The notes below the pieces were generated by a model. It was given only the letters and a program-made list of their open reading frames with translations. It searched no databases and was not told where the DNA came from. Shown here in pieces: positions 16,831-26,469 of a stretch of DNA of 64,000 nt (within the stretch, counting starts at the first letter, position 1; every line of letters begins with the position of its first letter). The position numbers were made by a program, and so were the translations under genes. This DNA is from JAFAGX01 sp963759875 (GTDB lineage: Bacteria > Acidobacteriota > Terriglobia > Terriglobales > Acidobacteriaceae): the NCBI GenBank assembly GCA_963759875.1, contig CAVXBB010000002.1, forward strand, positions 124,001 through 188,000, given 5' to 3'.

Positions 16831-19152
16831 CTACGGTGGTGGAATTACGGCGGTGGTTTGGTTGGAGTAAGAACTTTCCTGGCTGCTCGAGTTAACAGCT
16901 GTGGTGACATAGTAATAGGTCCGGCCATCGCTAACAGAACTGTCTGTGTAGGTTGTGGTCGGCTCGGCCACCGAGCCGATTTTGCTGTAAGGTCCACCCG
17001 ATGTAGTGCCTCGATAGACATTATATGAAGCTATATTCGAAGATGTGCTGCCCGTCCAAGAAAGCACGACTGTGTGTACGGGCGGCGCCGTTCCGGTCCC
17101 CGCAAGCGACTGCACCGCGGAAGAATTTGAGGCGTTGCTCGAGAAACTTAGTGTCGCGCTAGCCGCACCAGTACTTTGCGGAGCAAACGTGACATTGAAC
17201 GGGGCGCTATTTCCTGCTGGAATGGTCAGAGGGAAGGAAATTCCGCTCAGGGCAAATTCCGAACTGCTGAAATTTCCTGAGGTTACGCTCACACTCGCGC
17301 CGGTCGCGGTCAGCGTGGCTGCCTGAGTTGCGCTAGTCCCCACCACTACACTGTTGAAATTCAGAGTCGTTGGTGAGACCGCCAATTGGCCGGCCGCTGT
17401 GCCAGCCCCGGACAATGCAATACTTAAGTTCGGATTCGAAGCGTTCGAGGCGATCGTGAGATTTCCACTTCCCGTCCCCGCCGACTGCGGGGCGTAGGTT
17501 ACGGTGAACGTGTAGCTTTGCCCGGGGGTCAAGGTCAATGGAGGTGTGAATCCACTCACGCCGAAGCCGGCGCCAGTGAAACTGTACTGCGATATGGTCA
17601 AATTGGCTCCGCCTGTATTGCTGACCACTTGCGACAACTGCTTCGAGTTACCTACCTGAACACTGCCGAAACTAAGGCTCGTAGGATTTGCGCTGAGTGT
17701 TGAGGGCGAAGTTCCTGTGCCCGAAAGTGGAACGTTGAGATTGGGGTTAAGTGCGCTAGAGGTGATCGCGAGATTGCCATTCACGCTGCCTGCCGATTGA
17801 GGTTGAAATGTAATGGTGAACGTAGCGCTCTGACCAGCCGCCAAGTTCAGTGGCAAGCTCAGTCCAGTCAGGCTGAAGGCCGCTTCGGTTGCCGCTGCTT
17901 GCGAAATGCTCACAGCCGTGCTCCCCGTATTTTTGAGGGTCACAGACTGTTGTTGGTGATTTCCTACCTGCACGCTTCCAAAAGCAATGCTGTTTGGATT
18001 TGCAGTAAGCGAGCCAGGGGCAACCGCCGTCCCCGAAAGCGGTACGTTCACTGTGGAATTCAACCCGTCGCTGCTCAACGCAACATTTCCGCTTGCTGTG
18101 CCCGCGGCCTGGGGGGCAAACGACACCTTAAAAGTCGTGCTCTGCCCGGCTGCGAGAGTCACGGGCGGGTTGATTCCACTCAAGCTGAAACCTGACCCCG
18201 TGATCGAGGCCTGGTTGATCGAAATACTCGAGCCGCCAGAATTGTTCACTGTGAGCGTCTGAGTTTGGCTCGTTCCTACTTGCACGTTGGAGAATCCGAC
18301 ACTGGTCGGAGCAGCAGACAGTTGGCCGGCGCTCATGCCGGTCCCAGAGAGCGACATTGAAACGCTGTCGCCGCCTGTCAAAGTCGAACGCCGCTCACGC
18401 TTGAAATTCGCCCGCTGGAAGCGCAGCTGAGATCCGGACGCCGAATCACCAGTGATGAATACAATAGTTCCTGACTGAGCACCGCTAGACTGAGGAGCGA
18501 AACTCACCATAATTTGCGTGCCCTGTCCGGGGTTGAGGGTGACCGGCATGGTTAAGCCATTTAGCTGGAAGTCTGCCCCACTTACGGTTGCCTGCAAAAT
18601 TGTAAGGCTGGATGCACCCGTATTCGTCAGCGTCGCTGGCTGAGTTTGCGTCCTTCCTACTGGTACCGCTCCGAAGTTGATACTGCTTGGACTCGGGACC
18701 AGTTGTCCAGGAGCGACTCCAGTACCGGACAGTGATACAGTCAAGATTGCATCAGAAGCATCGCTAGCTAGAGCAATCGTTCCTGTGACAGTGCTTGGCG
18801 CTGAAGGAGTAAAAGTGATGCTCAAATTGGTGCTTTGGCCAGCCGCGACAGTCAATGGAAGTATTGGGGCGGTCAGGGAAAACGCGGAGATGCTGGCGCG
18901 GGCGCTGGTGATCGTAACTGAACCTGTCCCGGTATTTGTAGCCGTGACTGTCAGGATATTATCACTGCCGACCACAACCTTGCCGAACCCAAGCGTTGCA
19001 TTGCTTAAGGCTAAATCACCAATTGACGCTGTTTGCTGTTTGGCAGGAGTACCTGCACTCAAGCCTTGACATCCGAGGAGACTGGCCACAGCCAAAACAA
19101 CGATGAGTGCTTGAGATCCGTTCCTCAGTTTTTTGGCGCAGCAGCTTTTCAT
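16831..19152 (-). CDS. Large surface lipoprotein with six ASH repeats and a C-terminal FN3-like domain
   Basis: 773 residues. Signal peptide with lipobox LLGC near residue 28, then six repeats of about 105 residues, each starting like SINFGAVPVGRTQTQ and ending like VPLSGTG, which is the choice-of-anchor D/ASH immunoglobulin-like fold. The end (YNVYRGTTSGGPYSKIGS, YYYVTTAVNSSSQESSYS) is fibronectin type III-like. Probably a cell-surface or periplasmic protein; such repeats are abundant in acidobacteria and often linked to surface adhesion, though the function of this one is unknown. The end of the second ASH repeat (about residue 240) has an atypical basic stretch, QLRFQRANFKRERRSTL. Confidence 0.85.
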   Translation of the reverse strand: MKSCCAKKLRNGSQALIVVLAVASLLGCQGLSAGTPAKQQTASIGDLALSNATLGFGKVVVGSDNILTVTATNTGTGSVTITSARASISAFSLTAPILPLTVAAGQSTNLSITFTPSAPSTVTGTIALASDASDAILTVSLSGTGVAPGQLVPSPSSINFGAVPVGRTQTQPATLTNTGASSLTILQATVSGADFQLNGLTMPVTLNPGQGTQIMVSFAPQSSGAQSGTIVFITGDSASGSQLRFQRANFKRERRSTLTGGDSVSMSLSGTGMSAGQLSAAPTSVGFSNVQVGTSQTQTLTVNNSGGSSISINQASITGSGFSLSGINPPVTLAAGQSTTFKVSFAPQAAGTASGNVALSSDGLNSTVNVPLSGTAVAPGSLTANPNSIAFGSVQVGNHQQQSVTLKNTGSTAVSISQAAATEAAFSLTGLSLPLNLAAGQSATFTITFQPQSAGSVNGNLAITSSALNPNLNVPLSGTGTSPSTLSANPTSLSFGSVQVGNSKQLSQVVSNTGGANLTISQYSFTGAGFGVSGFTPPLTLTPGQSYTFTVTYAPQSAGTGSGNLTIASNASNPNLSIALSGAGTAAGQLAVSPTTLNFNSVVVGTSATQAATLTATGASVSVTSGNFSSSEFALSGISFPLTIPAGNSAPFNVTFAPQSTGAASATLSFSSNASNSSAVQSLAGTGTAPPVHTVVLSWTGSTSSNIASYNVYRGTTSGGPYSKIGSVAEPTTTYTDSSVSDGRTYYYVTTAVNSSSQESSYSNQTTAVIPPP

Positions 19153-19225
19153 GTGGAGGAGTAATCCATGAAAACTTGCAAATCACCGGTATCGGCAATT
19201 CACGAAAATGCACATGTGACTTGAA

Positions 19226-19480
19226 TCAAAGATTGCAGCCATAGACAAGGTCCGCTAGATATCGAAAGGACGCGTCCGGGTGTGCGAACGGACAGACGAT
19301 CACTGGCCAGGAATACATGGGCAGAAATCCAGGTCTTGTGCTTTCGTAAATGCTTCTGAGTTTCTCGAGATTGTCTCCGAAGGTTTGGTTCACGTATTGC
19401 TGCGGCGGTACAAAGCGTAGCGTTATAAGCGCATTCTCTGCTCGTGGGCTCGCAACTTCCTCGATATAGAAAAAGTTACT
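19226..19480 (-). pseudogene. C-terminal fragment of an unidentified protein
   Basis: The minus strand holds about 84 codons without a usable start: FYIEEVASPRAENALITLRF, then VNQTFGDNLEKLRSIYES and SFRYLADLVYGCNL before TGA. Composition and periodicity look like real protein, but there is an in-frame TAA just upstream and no family is recognised. It is best explained as the remaining tail of a decayed gene. Confidence 0.35.
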
Positions 19481-20244
19481 TTAAGCTCGGGTTTTTTTCT
19501 CACGAGAGGCATTGCAGCCCTCTTTTCAGAGTGTTTCTGCTACCTGACGACGTCCTTCGACAACAGTCCGTCCCTGTCCAGATAGCTCTAGTGGTTGCAC
19601 GTGAGGGGCAGACCTTTCCTCTACTCCAGGCAAGAAGTTTTAACAACGAGGTACGGGAGGCGAATTGCTGTCAAAAAACCCTCACGTGATGCCCATAACA
19701 CGTGATGCCCATAATACGCTGGCTGTTTCGCTGACCGCACGGAGGCGTTGTCTAGCAAGCTATTCTTCACCTGTTTCCAGAGCTACGCTGGCTCCAGACG
19801 ATGAAAATAGCTTTTTGCACGAGCCTGACCGGGTCTTCTCACGTCCAGAAGCCGGAACTCAGGGCGGCACCCATTAAAGAACGTTTTTTTCGCTGATCTC
19901 GGTTGATGTATTCGAAGCTAAGCGGTCGCGCAATTGCTGGCGATTATTTTTCTGGGTACCGCCGCTTGCTCACGGCTGCGTTATTTATGGACAATCTCTA
20001 TGCAATCACTTGTTTAGCAGGAACAGACAACGAAGTTCGCTACACCGCGGGCAGTCGCATATGGGATTCTTTGCGAATTGGAGCAGAGGTTGACGAGGGT
20101 TAAAAAGCTCTTCATTGCATGTGGCGGGGCATGTCCCTTCGTACATTGAATTTTCGTGCTCTGTTCAAGCTCAGTCCCGAGCAGTAGCATCAGATCGACA
20201 CTTTGTAGAGTTGACAATAGCTTATGGTGACGCCCTCCTAAATC
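19481..20244. other. Gene-poor stretch
   Basis: About 760 bases with only short, unconvincing reading frames on both strands. The one structure seen is a perfect 16-bp tandem repeat (19683-19714). The right end should contain the promoter of the PilZ gene, but no clear elements were identified. Confidence 0.5.
19683..19714. repeat. Perfect tandem duplication of 16 bp
   Basis: CACGTGATGCCCATAA occurs twice with no spacer. The unit begins with the palindrome CACGTG. It lies in non-coding sequence and may be a replication slip; no function is evident. Confidence 0.8.
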
Positions 20245-20586
20245 ATGTTAGTGAATTCTCATGAACGTAAACATCGTCGTTATAGCCTTAAATACCCCGT
20301 ACATGTAAAGTTTGGCTCCGGCAGCCGGTTTTCGGAAGTCAACGCCATGAGCGTCAATGTGAGCGTCGGAGGAATGCTGCTCGAAACGGCTTCGCTCATT
20401 CCTGAACACACGCCAGTGACCTTTCGTATGATTTTAGAAGGCGGCCAACTTTTGCGTCCCATCCATTTAGCCGGCGAGGGACACGTTGTACGCGTGCAGA
20501 ACACTGGAGCTGCGCCTGGATTTAATATCGCAGTGCAGTGCAACAAGCCAGTTGCCGAAATCGATATGTTTCTCGCCAGTGCGTGA
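20245..20586 (+). CDS. PilZ domain protein (c-di-GMP binding)
   Basis: 113 residues forming a single PilZ domain. The arginine motif is in ERKHRRYSLKYPVHVKF and the second motif is VNVSVGGMLLET, together the c-di-GMP-binding signature RxxxR and (D/N)xSxxG. It ends FNIAVQCNKPVAEIDMFL. A stand-alone PilZ protein probably acts as a soluble c-di-GMP receptor that modulates a partner, plausibly in exopolysaccharide output. A close paralogue is at 36961-37311. No strong ribosome binding site precedes the ATG. Confidence 0.87.
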   Translation: MLVNSHERKHRRYSLKYPVHVKFGSGSRFSEVNAMSVNVSVGGMLLETASLIPEHTPVTFRMILEGGQLLRPIHLAGEGHVVRVQNTGAAPGFNIAVQCNKPVAEIDMFLASA

Positions 20587-20855
20587 GAACTGGGTCCTGG
20601 TTCCGACTGCCCAAACATGAGGACGCTAAGCCAAGAGGATACTGAACTTGGTCGTTTTGTCGCCTTGAAGTTCCGGCCCGAAGATCTAAGTCATGCTTCT
20701 ATCGGAGAGCCGCACGACGCCCGAAGCGCCGAGACGATCACGGCCGATGTGCGGACAACTTAGGGCACGCTGTGTTACATGCTTGCGGCCATAGCGCATT
20801 CTGATCTTTTATCCACAGGTCACTCGAGTACAATGAATTCACCGCCACTGCATCA

Positions 20856-21473
20856 ATGCTAGGCCAGGTGCCTGTGTCGATCCCTACCGAAAAGACTGAA
20901 AGGGTCACGTGTTCGTCGTGTCAGTTTCCTTATCCGAGGGTCCGGGGGTTTTGTCCTCTCTGTGGCATGCCCACACCGCCTGATGGGGCCTCAAATCATT
21001 CCCACAAGTCGGCGGAATCTTTACCCGAAACACCGAAAACGCTGATCTCGTTTTATGTAGCAGTGATAGTGCTGATCTGCGCATCTCTTTTGGTCGTCTA
21101 TCACGAGAAAGTGTCGAGCTCTGCTGCACCAATCCGCGAAGCTGCAACCATTGTTCCGTCCTCCACACAACACACCGCAATTGCTCCGCAAACGGCCACT
21201 CAGTCAACCAATTCTGCAAACGACGATATTATCAACCCCGAACCTCTGCCGGAAAGTAGCATTGCCATTAGAAATGATCCGGCAGAGTTATGGAGGAGAG
21301 TCCAGAGAGGAAGCGCTAATGCTGAAGTCGAATTGGCCAGGCTGTACCTGGATGGTCAACGAGTAACCCAAAATTGCGAGCAGGCGCGTATGCTTCTTTT
21401 GGCGGCTTCGAGGAAGCGAAGCGGCGCCGCCATCGATCTTCTCTCTGGCGCTTACGTGCATCGCTGCCGATAA
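20856..21473 (+). CDS. Zinc-ribbon, single-span membrane protein with Sel1-like repeat
   Basis: 205 residues: an N-terminal zinc ribbon (CSSC and CPLC, 11 residues between the pairs, about residues 19-36), one membrane helix (LISFYVAVIVLICASLLVVY, about 62-81), a Ser/Thr/Gln-rich linker, and a short Sel1/TPR-like region (GSANAEVELARLYLDGQRVT, then CEQARMLLLAASRKRSGAAI). Probably anchored in the inner membrane with the ribbon in the cytoplasm and the repeat outside. Function unknown. The 3' end overlaps the convergent exonuclease fragment by 22 bases. Confidence 0.7.
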   Translation: MLGQVPVSIPTEKTERVTCSSCQFPYPRVRGFCPLCGMPTPPDGASNHSHKSAESLPETPKTLISFYVAVIVLICASLLVVYHEKVSSSAAPIREAATIVPSSTQHTAIAPQTATQSTNSANDDIINPEPLPESSIAIRNDPAELWRRVQRGSANAEVELARLYLDGQRVTQNCEQARMLLLAASRKRSGAAIDLLSGAYVHRCR

Positions 21474-21970
21474 CGCATAATATGGACCCCCGCGTAATTC
21501 ACGCTTTTAGGATCCGGTTTTGCCACCTGCTGTTGCACCACCAGAGATCCAGACACACATTGCGCAAGATCTTTATCCGGCGTGCATATGATCACGCAAT
21601 CGAGACGTGGATCTCCAGCTGCGCTGACTGCAGCAGCAGCTAACACGTCGCTGGCTTCGAATGCGACCATCGGCCAAACGGTAACACCCGCGGCAGAGAG
21701 CACCTCTTCGAGTATCGGGAACTGTGCCAGTAGCTCAGGTTCAATGCCTTCGCTGGTCTTATAATCCGGCCACAATTCATTTCGAAAAGACTCCGTCACA
21801 TGGTCGATCGCAACTGCAATATGTGTGACACCGGCCTTCATCATGCCCAGCACTGACGCGAGCACCCCGCGCACGGCGGCCACTTCCCGGCCTTTGTCAT
21901 CACGTGCAGATGGCAGCGCGTAATAATGCCGGAATAGCTCATATGTGCCGTCTACCAGGTAAATCTGCAA
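21452..21970 (-). pseudogene. Truncated 5'-3' exonuclease (PolI N-terminal type)
   Basis: 172 residues matching the first half of the PolI-type 5' nuclease: IYLVDGTYELFRHYYALP, DHVTESFRNELWPDYKTS and IICTPDKDLAQCV. The family normally runs about 250-300 residues with a helix-hairpin-helix DNA-binding part after the last motif; here the sequence turns into unrelated residues after LVVQQ and stops inside the 3' end of the neighbouring gene. A metal-binding acidic position is also changed (FEASD instead of FEADD). Probably a non-functional 5' remnant. Confidence 0.7.
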
Positions 21971-22183
21971 TTTGTGTGCTCCCAGTGGGGGTACTGGTGC
22001 GAGAGTATGGAACCGATGGCATCAGATCAACGGCCCGCACGGGTTATTGGGCACGGATGATTGCATATTATCCGCCCGCGCCGTATATGCGCCAGGCAGA
22101 ACTGCAAGCGCAGTCTGAAGTGGCCAAGCGAATCGCATTTTGCTCACGCCGGTTTTGGAGTGGTGGCAATGATCTTTTGATGT

Positions 22184-22426
22184 CTAATCGCGAATCTCTT
22201 CTAAAACGGTCGTGTAGCCCATAGTCCCGAGCCGCACTTGCACGCGTAACGCGGAATTCTGCGGAAAGCGATAGGCGCCACATGCATCGACGGTAAGCCA
22301 GAAATGGGTTGATGGGATGCAGCGCTTGCCCGCCGCACTTACTAACAAGCCGACAGCATTGTGCCCATCTTTAATTCGGATTCGATACAACGATGTGGGG
22401 TTTTGCGCCTCGTTTAAGTCTGACAT
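22184..22426 (-). CDS. Hypothetical small protein
   Basis: 80 residues from ATG at 22426, preceded by AGAGGGAG. The sequence (SLYRIRIKDGHNAVGLLVSA, CIPSTHFWLTVDACGAYRFP) looks like a compact mixed beta fold. No family recognised. It lies alone between the exonuclease fragment and the oxidoreductase operon. A start at 22480 is possible but has no better binding site. Confidence 0.5.
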   Translation of the reverse strand: MSDLNEAQNPTSLYRIRIKDGHNAVGLLVSAAGKRCIPSTHFWLTVDACGAYRFPQNSALRVQVRLGTMGYTTVLEEIRD

Positions 22427-22614
22427 GACTCCCTCTGCTTGGTTTGTTTTGACTTTCTCGTGGCGCAGCGATGAACCCATGGGAATTCATCGCAATTTCC
22501 AAACGTTACCAGTGAGGCAGTGCGTGCACAAAGAGCACGACCGTACATGCTCTCTTTAGCAAAGTGAATTCACTGCGGCTTTCGCGAAGGCTCGGCGCGT
22601 TAGATCGCAGCCCA

Positions 22615-24765
22615 TCACACAAGATCTTCCGACCGGATCGGCAGCCGCCGGATGCGCTTCTTGGTTGCTGCAAAAACCGCGTTGCATACCGCCGGGGCAA
22701 TCGGCGCTGTTCCGGGCTCTCCGATCCCGCCGGAAGGCTGATCGCTCGAGACGATGTGCACCTCGATCTTCGGCATCTCACCCATGCGGAGCATTTGGTA
22801 ATCGTCGAAATTACCTTGCTCCACACGCCCCTTGTTGATTGTGATTGCGCCTTTGAGCGCCGCCGTGAGCCCGAAAACGATTCCGCTTTGCATCTGCGCC
22901 TCAATCGTCAGCGGATTCACCGTTTTTCCACAATCCACCGCGCAAACCACGCGATGGACCCGCACCTCTCCGCTTTTCTTGTCCACCGACACTTCGGCCA
23001 CTTCGGCAACGTAGCTTCCAAATGAACTCATTACTGCGATCCCCTGGTATCGCCCGGCCGGTAAGGCTTCACCCCAGCTCGCTTTCGTCGCAGCCAGTTC
23101 GAGCACACCCCGATGCCGCGGTGCTTTCTTAAGTAACCGCCGACGGAACTCGTAGGGATCTTTTCCACTGACCGCCGCGACTTCATCAAGGAAACATTCG
23201 CTGAAAAAGCCGTTTTGCGAATGTCCCACCGAACGCCAGAACCCCACCGGGATCCCTGTCTCTGTCAATTGGTAATCCACGAGAATATTCGGAATTGCAT
23301 ATGGCAGGTCCGCTGCTCCCTCTACGCTCGATTCATCCAGCCCGTTCTTGACCGACCCCGGGAAGAACCGCGACATAATCGAAGGGCAGGCGATCCGGTT
23401 CTTCCACACCACCGGCCAACCTTCGGCATCCAGACCGGCCTCGAACCGACTGTACGACGCCGGTCGGTAGAAATCGTGCTGTATGTCGTCCTCGCGGGAC
23501 CATGTCACCTGCACCGGCACTCCTGCAGACTTGGAGATCTCCACTGCCTCGATGACAAAATCCTGCTCTGCTCTCCTTCCGAATCCTCCCCCGAGATACG
23601 TCGTGTGAATATTCACCTGGCTGGAGTTCAGCCCAGCGATCTTCGCCGCCATCATCTGGTTGACACCTTGGAATTGTGTCGGTGCCCAGACATCGCACCC
23701 GTCCGCGCGCACGTACGCCCCGCAGTTCATCGGTTCCATCGTCGCGTGCGCCAGGAACGGGGCATGGTACACCGCCTCAATCTTCTTCGCCGCGCTTGCA
23801 AATCCTGCTGCCACGTCTCCTTCCTTGCGCGCCAGGGCCGCTTCCGGCTTGCTCGCCCCCTCCTCGAGCATTTTGCCGATTGCTGCGCTTGTCAGGGATG
23901 CGTTCGGCCCTTCCTCCCACTTCATTGCGAGCGCTTCCCTTCCCTGCATCGCCGACCAAGTGTTGTCCGCCACGACGGCCACTCCGCTCGAAATCTGCAC
24001 CACGTGCATCACACCGCGCACGGCCTTTGCCTTGTCAGCATTGAAGTTCGCCACTTTCCCGCCGATGACCGGACACCGCGCTACCACTGCGTGCGCCATT
24101 CCCGGCTGGCGCACGTCAATCCCAAACTCCGCGCGTCCACAAGTTTTGTCTGCCGAATCCAGCCGCTTCATCGCCTTGCCCAGGATCCGGAATTGCTTCG
24201 GGTCCTTAAGTTTTACATCGCTCGGGACCGGCAGTTTTCCTGCCGCTTCCGCAAGGCTTCCGTAGCTCAAGCGCGTTTGTGTCTGCGTGTGGATCACTTC
24301 GCCGTCTTGCGCGCGGCACAGCGCCTTATCCACACTCCATTTTTCCGCCGCCGCGGCGATCAACATCTCTCGCGCCTGGGCTCCGGCCTGCTGCAGCGGC
24401 GTCCACATCCCCCTGACGCTTGTGCTCCCGCCCGTTCCCTGCATTCCAAAGAGGGGGTTCGCATATTCCTTCGCCGCCGGCGCAAACACAGTGCGAATCT
24501 TATTCCAGTTGCACTCCAGCTCTTCGGCTATCAGCATCGACATCGACGTGGTCACTCCTTGTCCCATCTCCGACTTGTCAATTACCAGCGTGACTGTATC
24601 GTTCGTCCCGACGCGGATCCACGCGTTTGGCGCAAATGGCATGGCTGCATCCGCGCGTGCGTCGAGACGATTCGGCAGACAGAATCCAATTACCAACCCA
24701 GTCGCACCCGCCGCTGCACCCTTCAAGAATTCCCGGCGATCCACCTTTATCGTCGCGCTGCTCAT
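22615..24765 (-). CDS. iorB: Molybdopterin-dependent aldehyde/isoquinoline oxidoreductase, large subunit
   Basis: 716 residues of the xanthine oxidase family, IorB branch. A twin-arginine signal (DRREFLKGAAAGATGLVIGF) directs folded export. Mo-cofactor contacts include MEMGQGV-like SEMGQGVTTSM, YLGGGFGRR, FWRSVGHSQNGFF and the catalytic glutamate region GGIGEPGTAPIAPAV near the C-terminus. It would oxidise a heterocycle or aldehyde in the periplasm with the [2Fe-2S] subunit encoded just upstream (overlap of four bases). The natural substrate is not predictable. The gene appears richer in G+C than the polysaccharide genes, so it may have a different origin. Confidence 0.88.
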   Translation of the reverse strand: MSSATIKVDRREFLKGAAAGATGLVIGFCLPNRLDARADAAMPFAPNAWIRVGTNDTVTLVIDKSEMGQGVTTSMSMLIAEELECNWNKIRTVFAPAAKEYANPLFGMQGTGGSTSVRGMWTPLQQAGAQAREMLIAAAAEKWSVDKALCRAQDGEVIHTQTQTRLSYGSLAEAAGKLPVPSDVKLKDPKQFRILGKAMKRLDSADKTCGRAEFGIDVRQPGMAHAVVARCPVIGGKVANFNADKAKAVRGVMHVVQISSGVAVVADNTWSAMQGREALAMKWEEGPNASLTSAAIGKMLEEGASKPEAALARKEGDVAAGFASAAKKIEAVYHAPFLAHATMEPMNCGAYVRADGCDVWAPTQFQGVNQMMAAKIAGLNSSQVNIHTTYLGGGFGRRAEQDFVIEAVEISKSAGVPVQVTWSREDDIQHDFYRPASYSRFEAGLDAEGWPVVWKNRIACPSIMSRFFPGSVKNGLDESSVEGAADLPYAIPNILVDYQLTETGIPVGFWRSVGHSQNGFFSECFLDEVAAVSGKDPYEFRRRLLKKAPRHRGVLELAATKASWGEALPAGRYQGIAVMSSFGSYVAEVAEVSVDKKSGEVRVHRVVCAVDCGKTVNPLTIEAQMQSGIVFGLTAALKGAITINKGRVEQGNFDDYQMLRMGEMPKIEVHIVSSDQPSGGIGEPGTAPIAPAVCNAVFAATKKRIRRLPIRSEDLV

Positions 24766-25322
24766 TCCGCACCTCCTGCCGTCGAGCCTACCGTGATTGG
24801 CTCATGCGGCGTTATCGCTGCCGCCTGGGCTTTTTGCTCAGGCAAGGCGTCGTGGCGCGTGGTCACAGCACGCATCTGCGACGCGCGGTGAATCGCTTCG
24901 CGAATCCGTTGATAAGTGCCACACCGGCAGATATTCCCGCTCATCGCTCCGTCAATCTCCGCATCGGAGGGTCGAGGCTTTTTGGTTAGCAGCGCCGCCG
25001 CAGACATTATTTGTCCGGATTGGCAGTAACCGCACTGCGGCACGTCCACCTCGATCCACGCTTTCTGCACTGGATGGCTCACGTCAACTGAAAGTCCCTC
25101 GATCGTAGTCACCTTTTTCCCAGCGACGTCTGAAACCTTGGTGATGCACGACCGCGTCGCTTCGCCGTCAATGTGCACGGTACACGCCCCGCAAAGCGCC
25201 ATCCCGCATCCAAATTTCGTCCCTGTCAGGTTCAAGGTGTCGCGCAATACCCAAAGCAGCGGCATCTGTGGATCAACATCCACGCTGTGCACTTTCCCGT
25301 TCACCGTAAACTGGATTGCCAT
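24762..25322 (-). CDS. iorA: [2Fe-2S] small subunit of the molybdopterin oxidoreductase
   Basis: 186 residues. A plant-type ferredoxin domain (FGCGMALCGACTVHIDG) is followed by the all-helical [2Fe-2S] domain with CGYCQSGQ and GNICRCGTY, the standard cysteine pattern of xanthine oxidase-family small subunits. It passes electrons from the molybdenum subunit to an acceptor that is not encoded nearby; no cytochrome c subunit is visible. The C-terminal 30 residues are an Ala-rich tail beyond the usual family end. Probable first gene of a two-gene operon. Confidence 0.9.
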   Translation of the reverse strand: MAIQFTVNGKVHSVDVDPQMPLLWVLRDTLNLTGTKFGCGMALCGACTVHIDGEATRSCITKVSDVAGKKVTTIEGLSVDVSHPVQKAWIEVDVPQCGYCQSGQIMSAAALLTKKPRPSDAEIDGAMSGNICRCGTYQRIREAIHRASQMRAVTTRHDALPEQKAQAAAITPHEPITVGSTAGGAE

Positions 25323-25621
25323 GCAGACCTCCTGCGAAGGTCTTTCCTCTCGCCGCGGTATTATCTCTCTTTCTTTGCGCGCAGCAAACCTGGTCTCTCT
25401 AGACGCTGGTCAGCATCTGTATTCGGTCATAGCTTGAGCCGCTTGAGCGAGGTTTCTAAGGGGGGAGCATGCCTTTGCATTGGCCGAATCGACGATGTCT
25501 GGTCGGCTCTGCGGTTCCGACCCAAGGAAGACGTGAAGTCCAGCAGGCGTGCTACGAAATAGTACTTGCCACAACAGAAAGCTTGGCGGTGGCGCGTCTA
25601 ACACAAACTTTGTCACGTCGC

Positions 25622-25915
25622 TTACGGTTTGGGTAGCGTGGCACGCTGCTCGCCACTTTCTTCTGTGGTGACCACGACCGGCTTCGATTTCCGGTAGACG
25701 TTCGCAACCGCCATCGTCCAGAAAGGAACCAAATCGACTCCGGGCACAAGCTTCGCAAGAAACGATGGCAGAAATTCCCATTGCCAACCAAGAAGGTGAA
25801 GCAAGGCGGCCGCGATAATGACATCCAACATGTCGTCAGCAGGCGATAAGGCGCCCTCAACGAACAAGGGAAAAACGACAATTTGGAGTACATCCGCGAT
25901 GATCGCCAGAATCAT
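25622..25915 (-). CDS. Small conserved-looking membrane protein
   Basis: 97 residues, strongly hydrophobic in the first 65: ILAIIADVLQIVVFPLFVEG, then LDVIIAAALLHLLGWQWEFL and LVPGVDLVPFWTMAVANVY. The pattern of membrane helices joined by acidic loops and a basic RKSK end looks like a genuine small inner-membrane protein. The function is unknown to me. It stands alone, about 300 bases upstream of the iorA start on the same strand. Confidence 0.65.
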   Translation of the reverse strand: MILAIIADVLQIVVFPLFVEGALSPADDMLDVIIAAALLHLLGWQWEFLPSFLAKLVPGVDLVPFWTMAVANVYRKSKPVVVTTEESGEQRATLPKP

Positions 25916-26097
25916 GGCGGCTCGAAAGCTGAGAACCCGGCAATACTGTGATCGTTTCCTGAGTCACGGCAATGCTGCTTTCGTTCTGCATGCCTATTCT
26001 AAACCGATGTTCCGAGCGGTCACTTCACGTCTCAGCCATGCGGGGCAGCAGTGCTCAGTCTTTTGTAACTTTGTGGAACCGCGCTTATCCCGGCAAG

Positions 26098-26469
26098 ATG
26101 AGCTGCATGGATCCACTCACAGGTATATGTTCCTGGCTGGGCTCGCGCTGGCGCTTGGGCGCAGTGATTGCCTGTGGCTTAGCCGTCGCGTCCGTTTACA
26201 AGCTGTCCACCGAAACCGAAGAACAACGAGCCCAAAGAGCTAAACAGAAACGTGAGAACGAGATCACGAGGGTAGCTAAGCAGATTTCAAATTATGCCCG
26301 CGACCTTCACAGGCGGTACCCAGACGGAGAAGTAGTAATCAGCGATGCTGATTTGGCGAAGCAGCTACACAAGCCACATGAGCTAGTGGCCAGCGCCTTA
26401 GATAACCTCTCGGAACAAAAAACTGTTCAGCGGGCTTCTCTAGCCGGATATTGGAAGCTGAACGTTTGA
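26098..26469 (+). CDS. Membrane-anchored small protein with a winged-helix-like C-terminus
   Basis: 123 residues if translation starts at ATG 26098. One membrane segment (WRLGAVIACGLAVASVY) is followed by a charged coiled region (EEQRAQRAKQKRENEI) and a domain ending SDADLAKQLHKPHELVASAL and AGYWKLNV, which resembles a small winged helix. No catalytic motif. The start is uncertain; earlier ATGs would add a sequence that does not look like protein. Confidence 0.5.
   Translation: MSCMDPLTGICSWLGSRWRLGAVIACGLAVASVYKLSTETEEQRAQRAKQKRENEITRVAKQISNYARDLHRRYPDGEVVISDADLAKQLHKPHELVASALDNLSEQKTVQRASLAGYWKLNV

Noticed and set aside
19168..19224. An 18-codon plus-strand frame with a strong GGAGGAG binding site
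   Set aside because: It lies across the 5' end of the large lipoprotein gene on the other strand, is very short, and has no recognisable feature; a chance GA-rich stretch is more likely.
23215..24891. A 558-codon open frame on the plus strand
   Set aside because: It is antisense to the intact oxidoreductase gene, is His/Arg/Pro-rich, and arises from high G+C codon bias.
22615..25322. Xanthine dehydrogenase or CO dehydrogenase assignment for the oxidoreductase pair
   Set aside because: No FAD-binding medium subunit is present, and the large subunit has a twin-arginine signal and duplicated layout typical of the Ior group.
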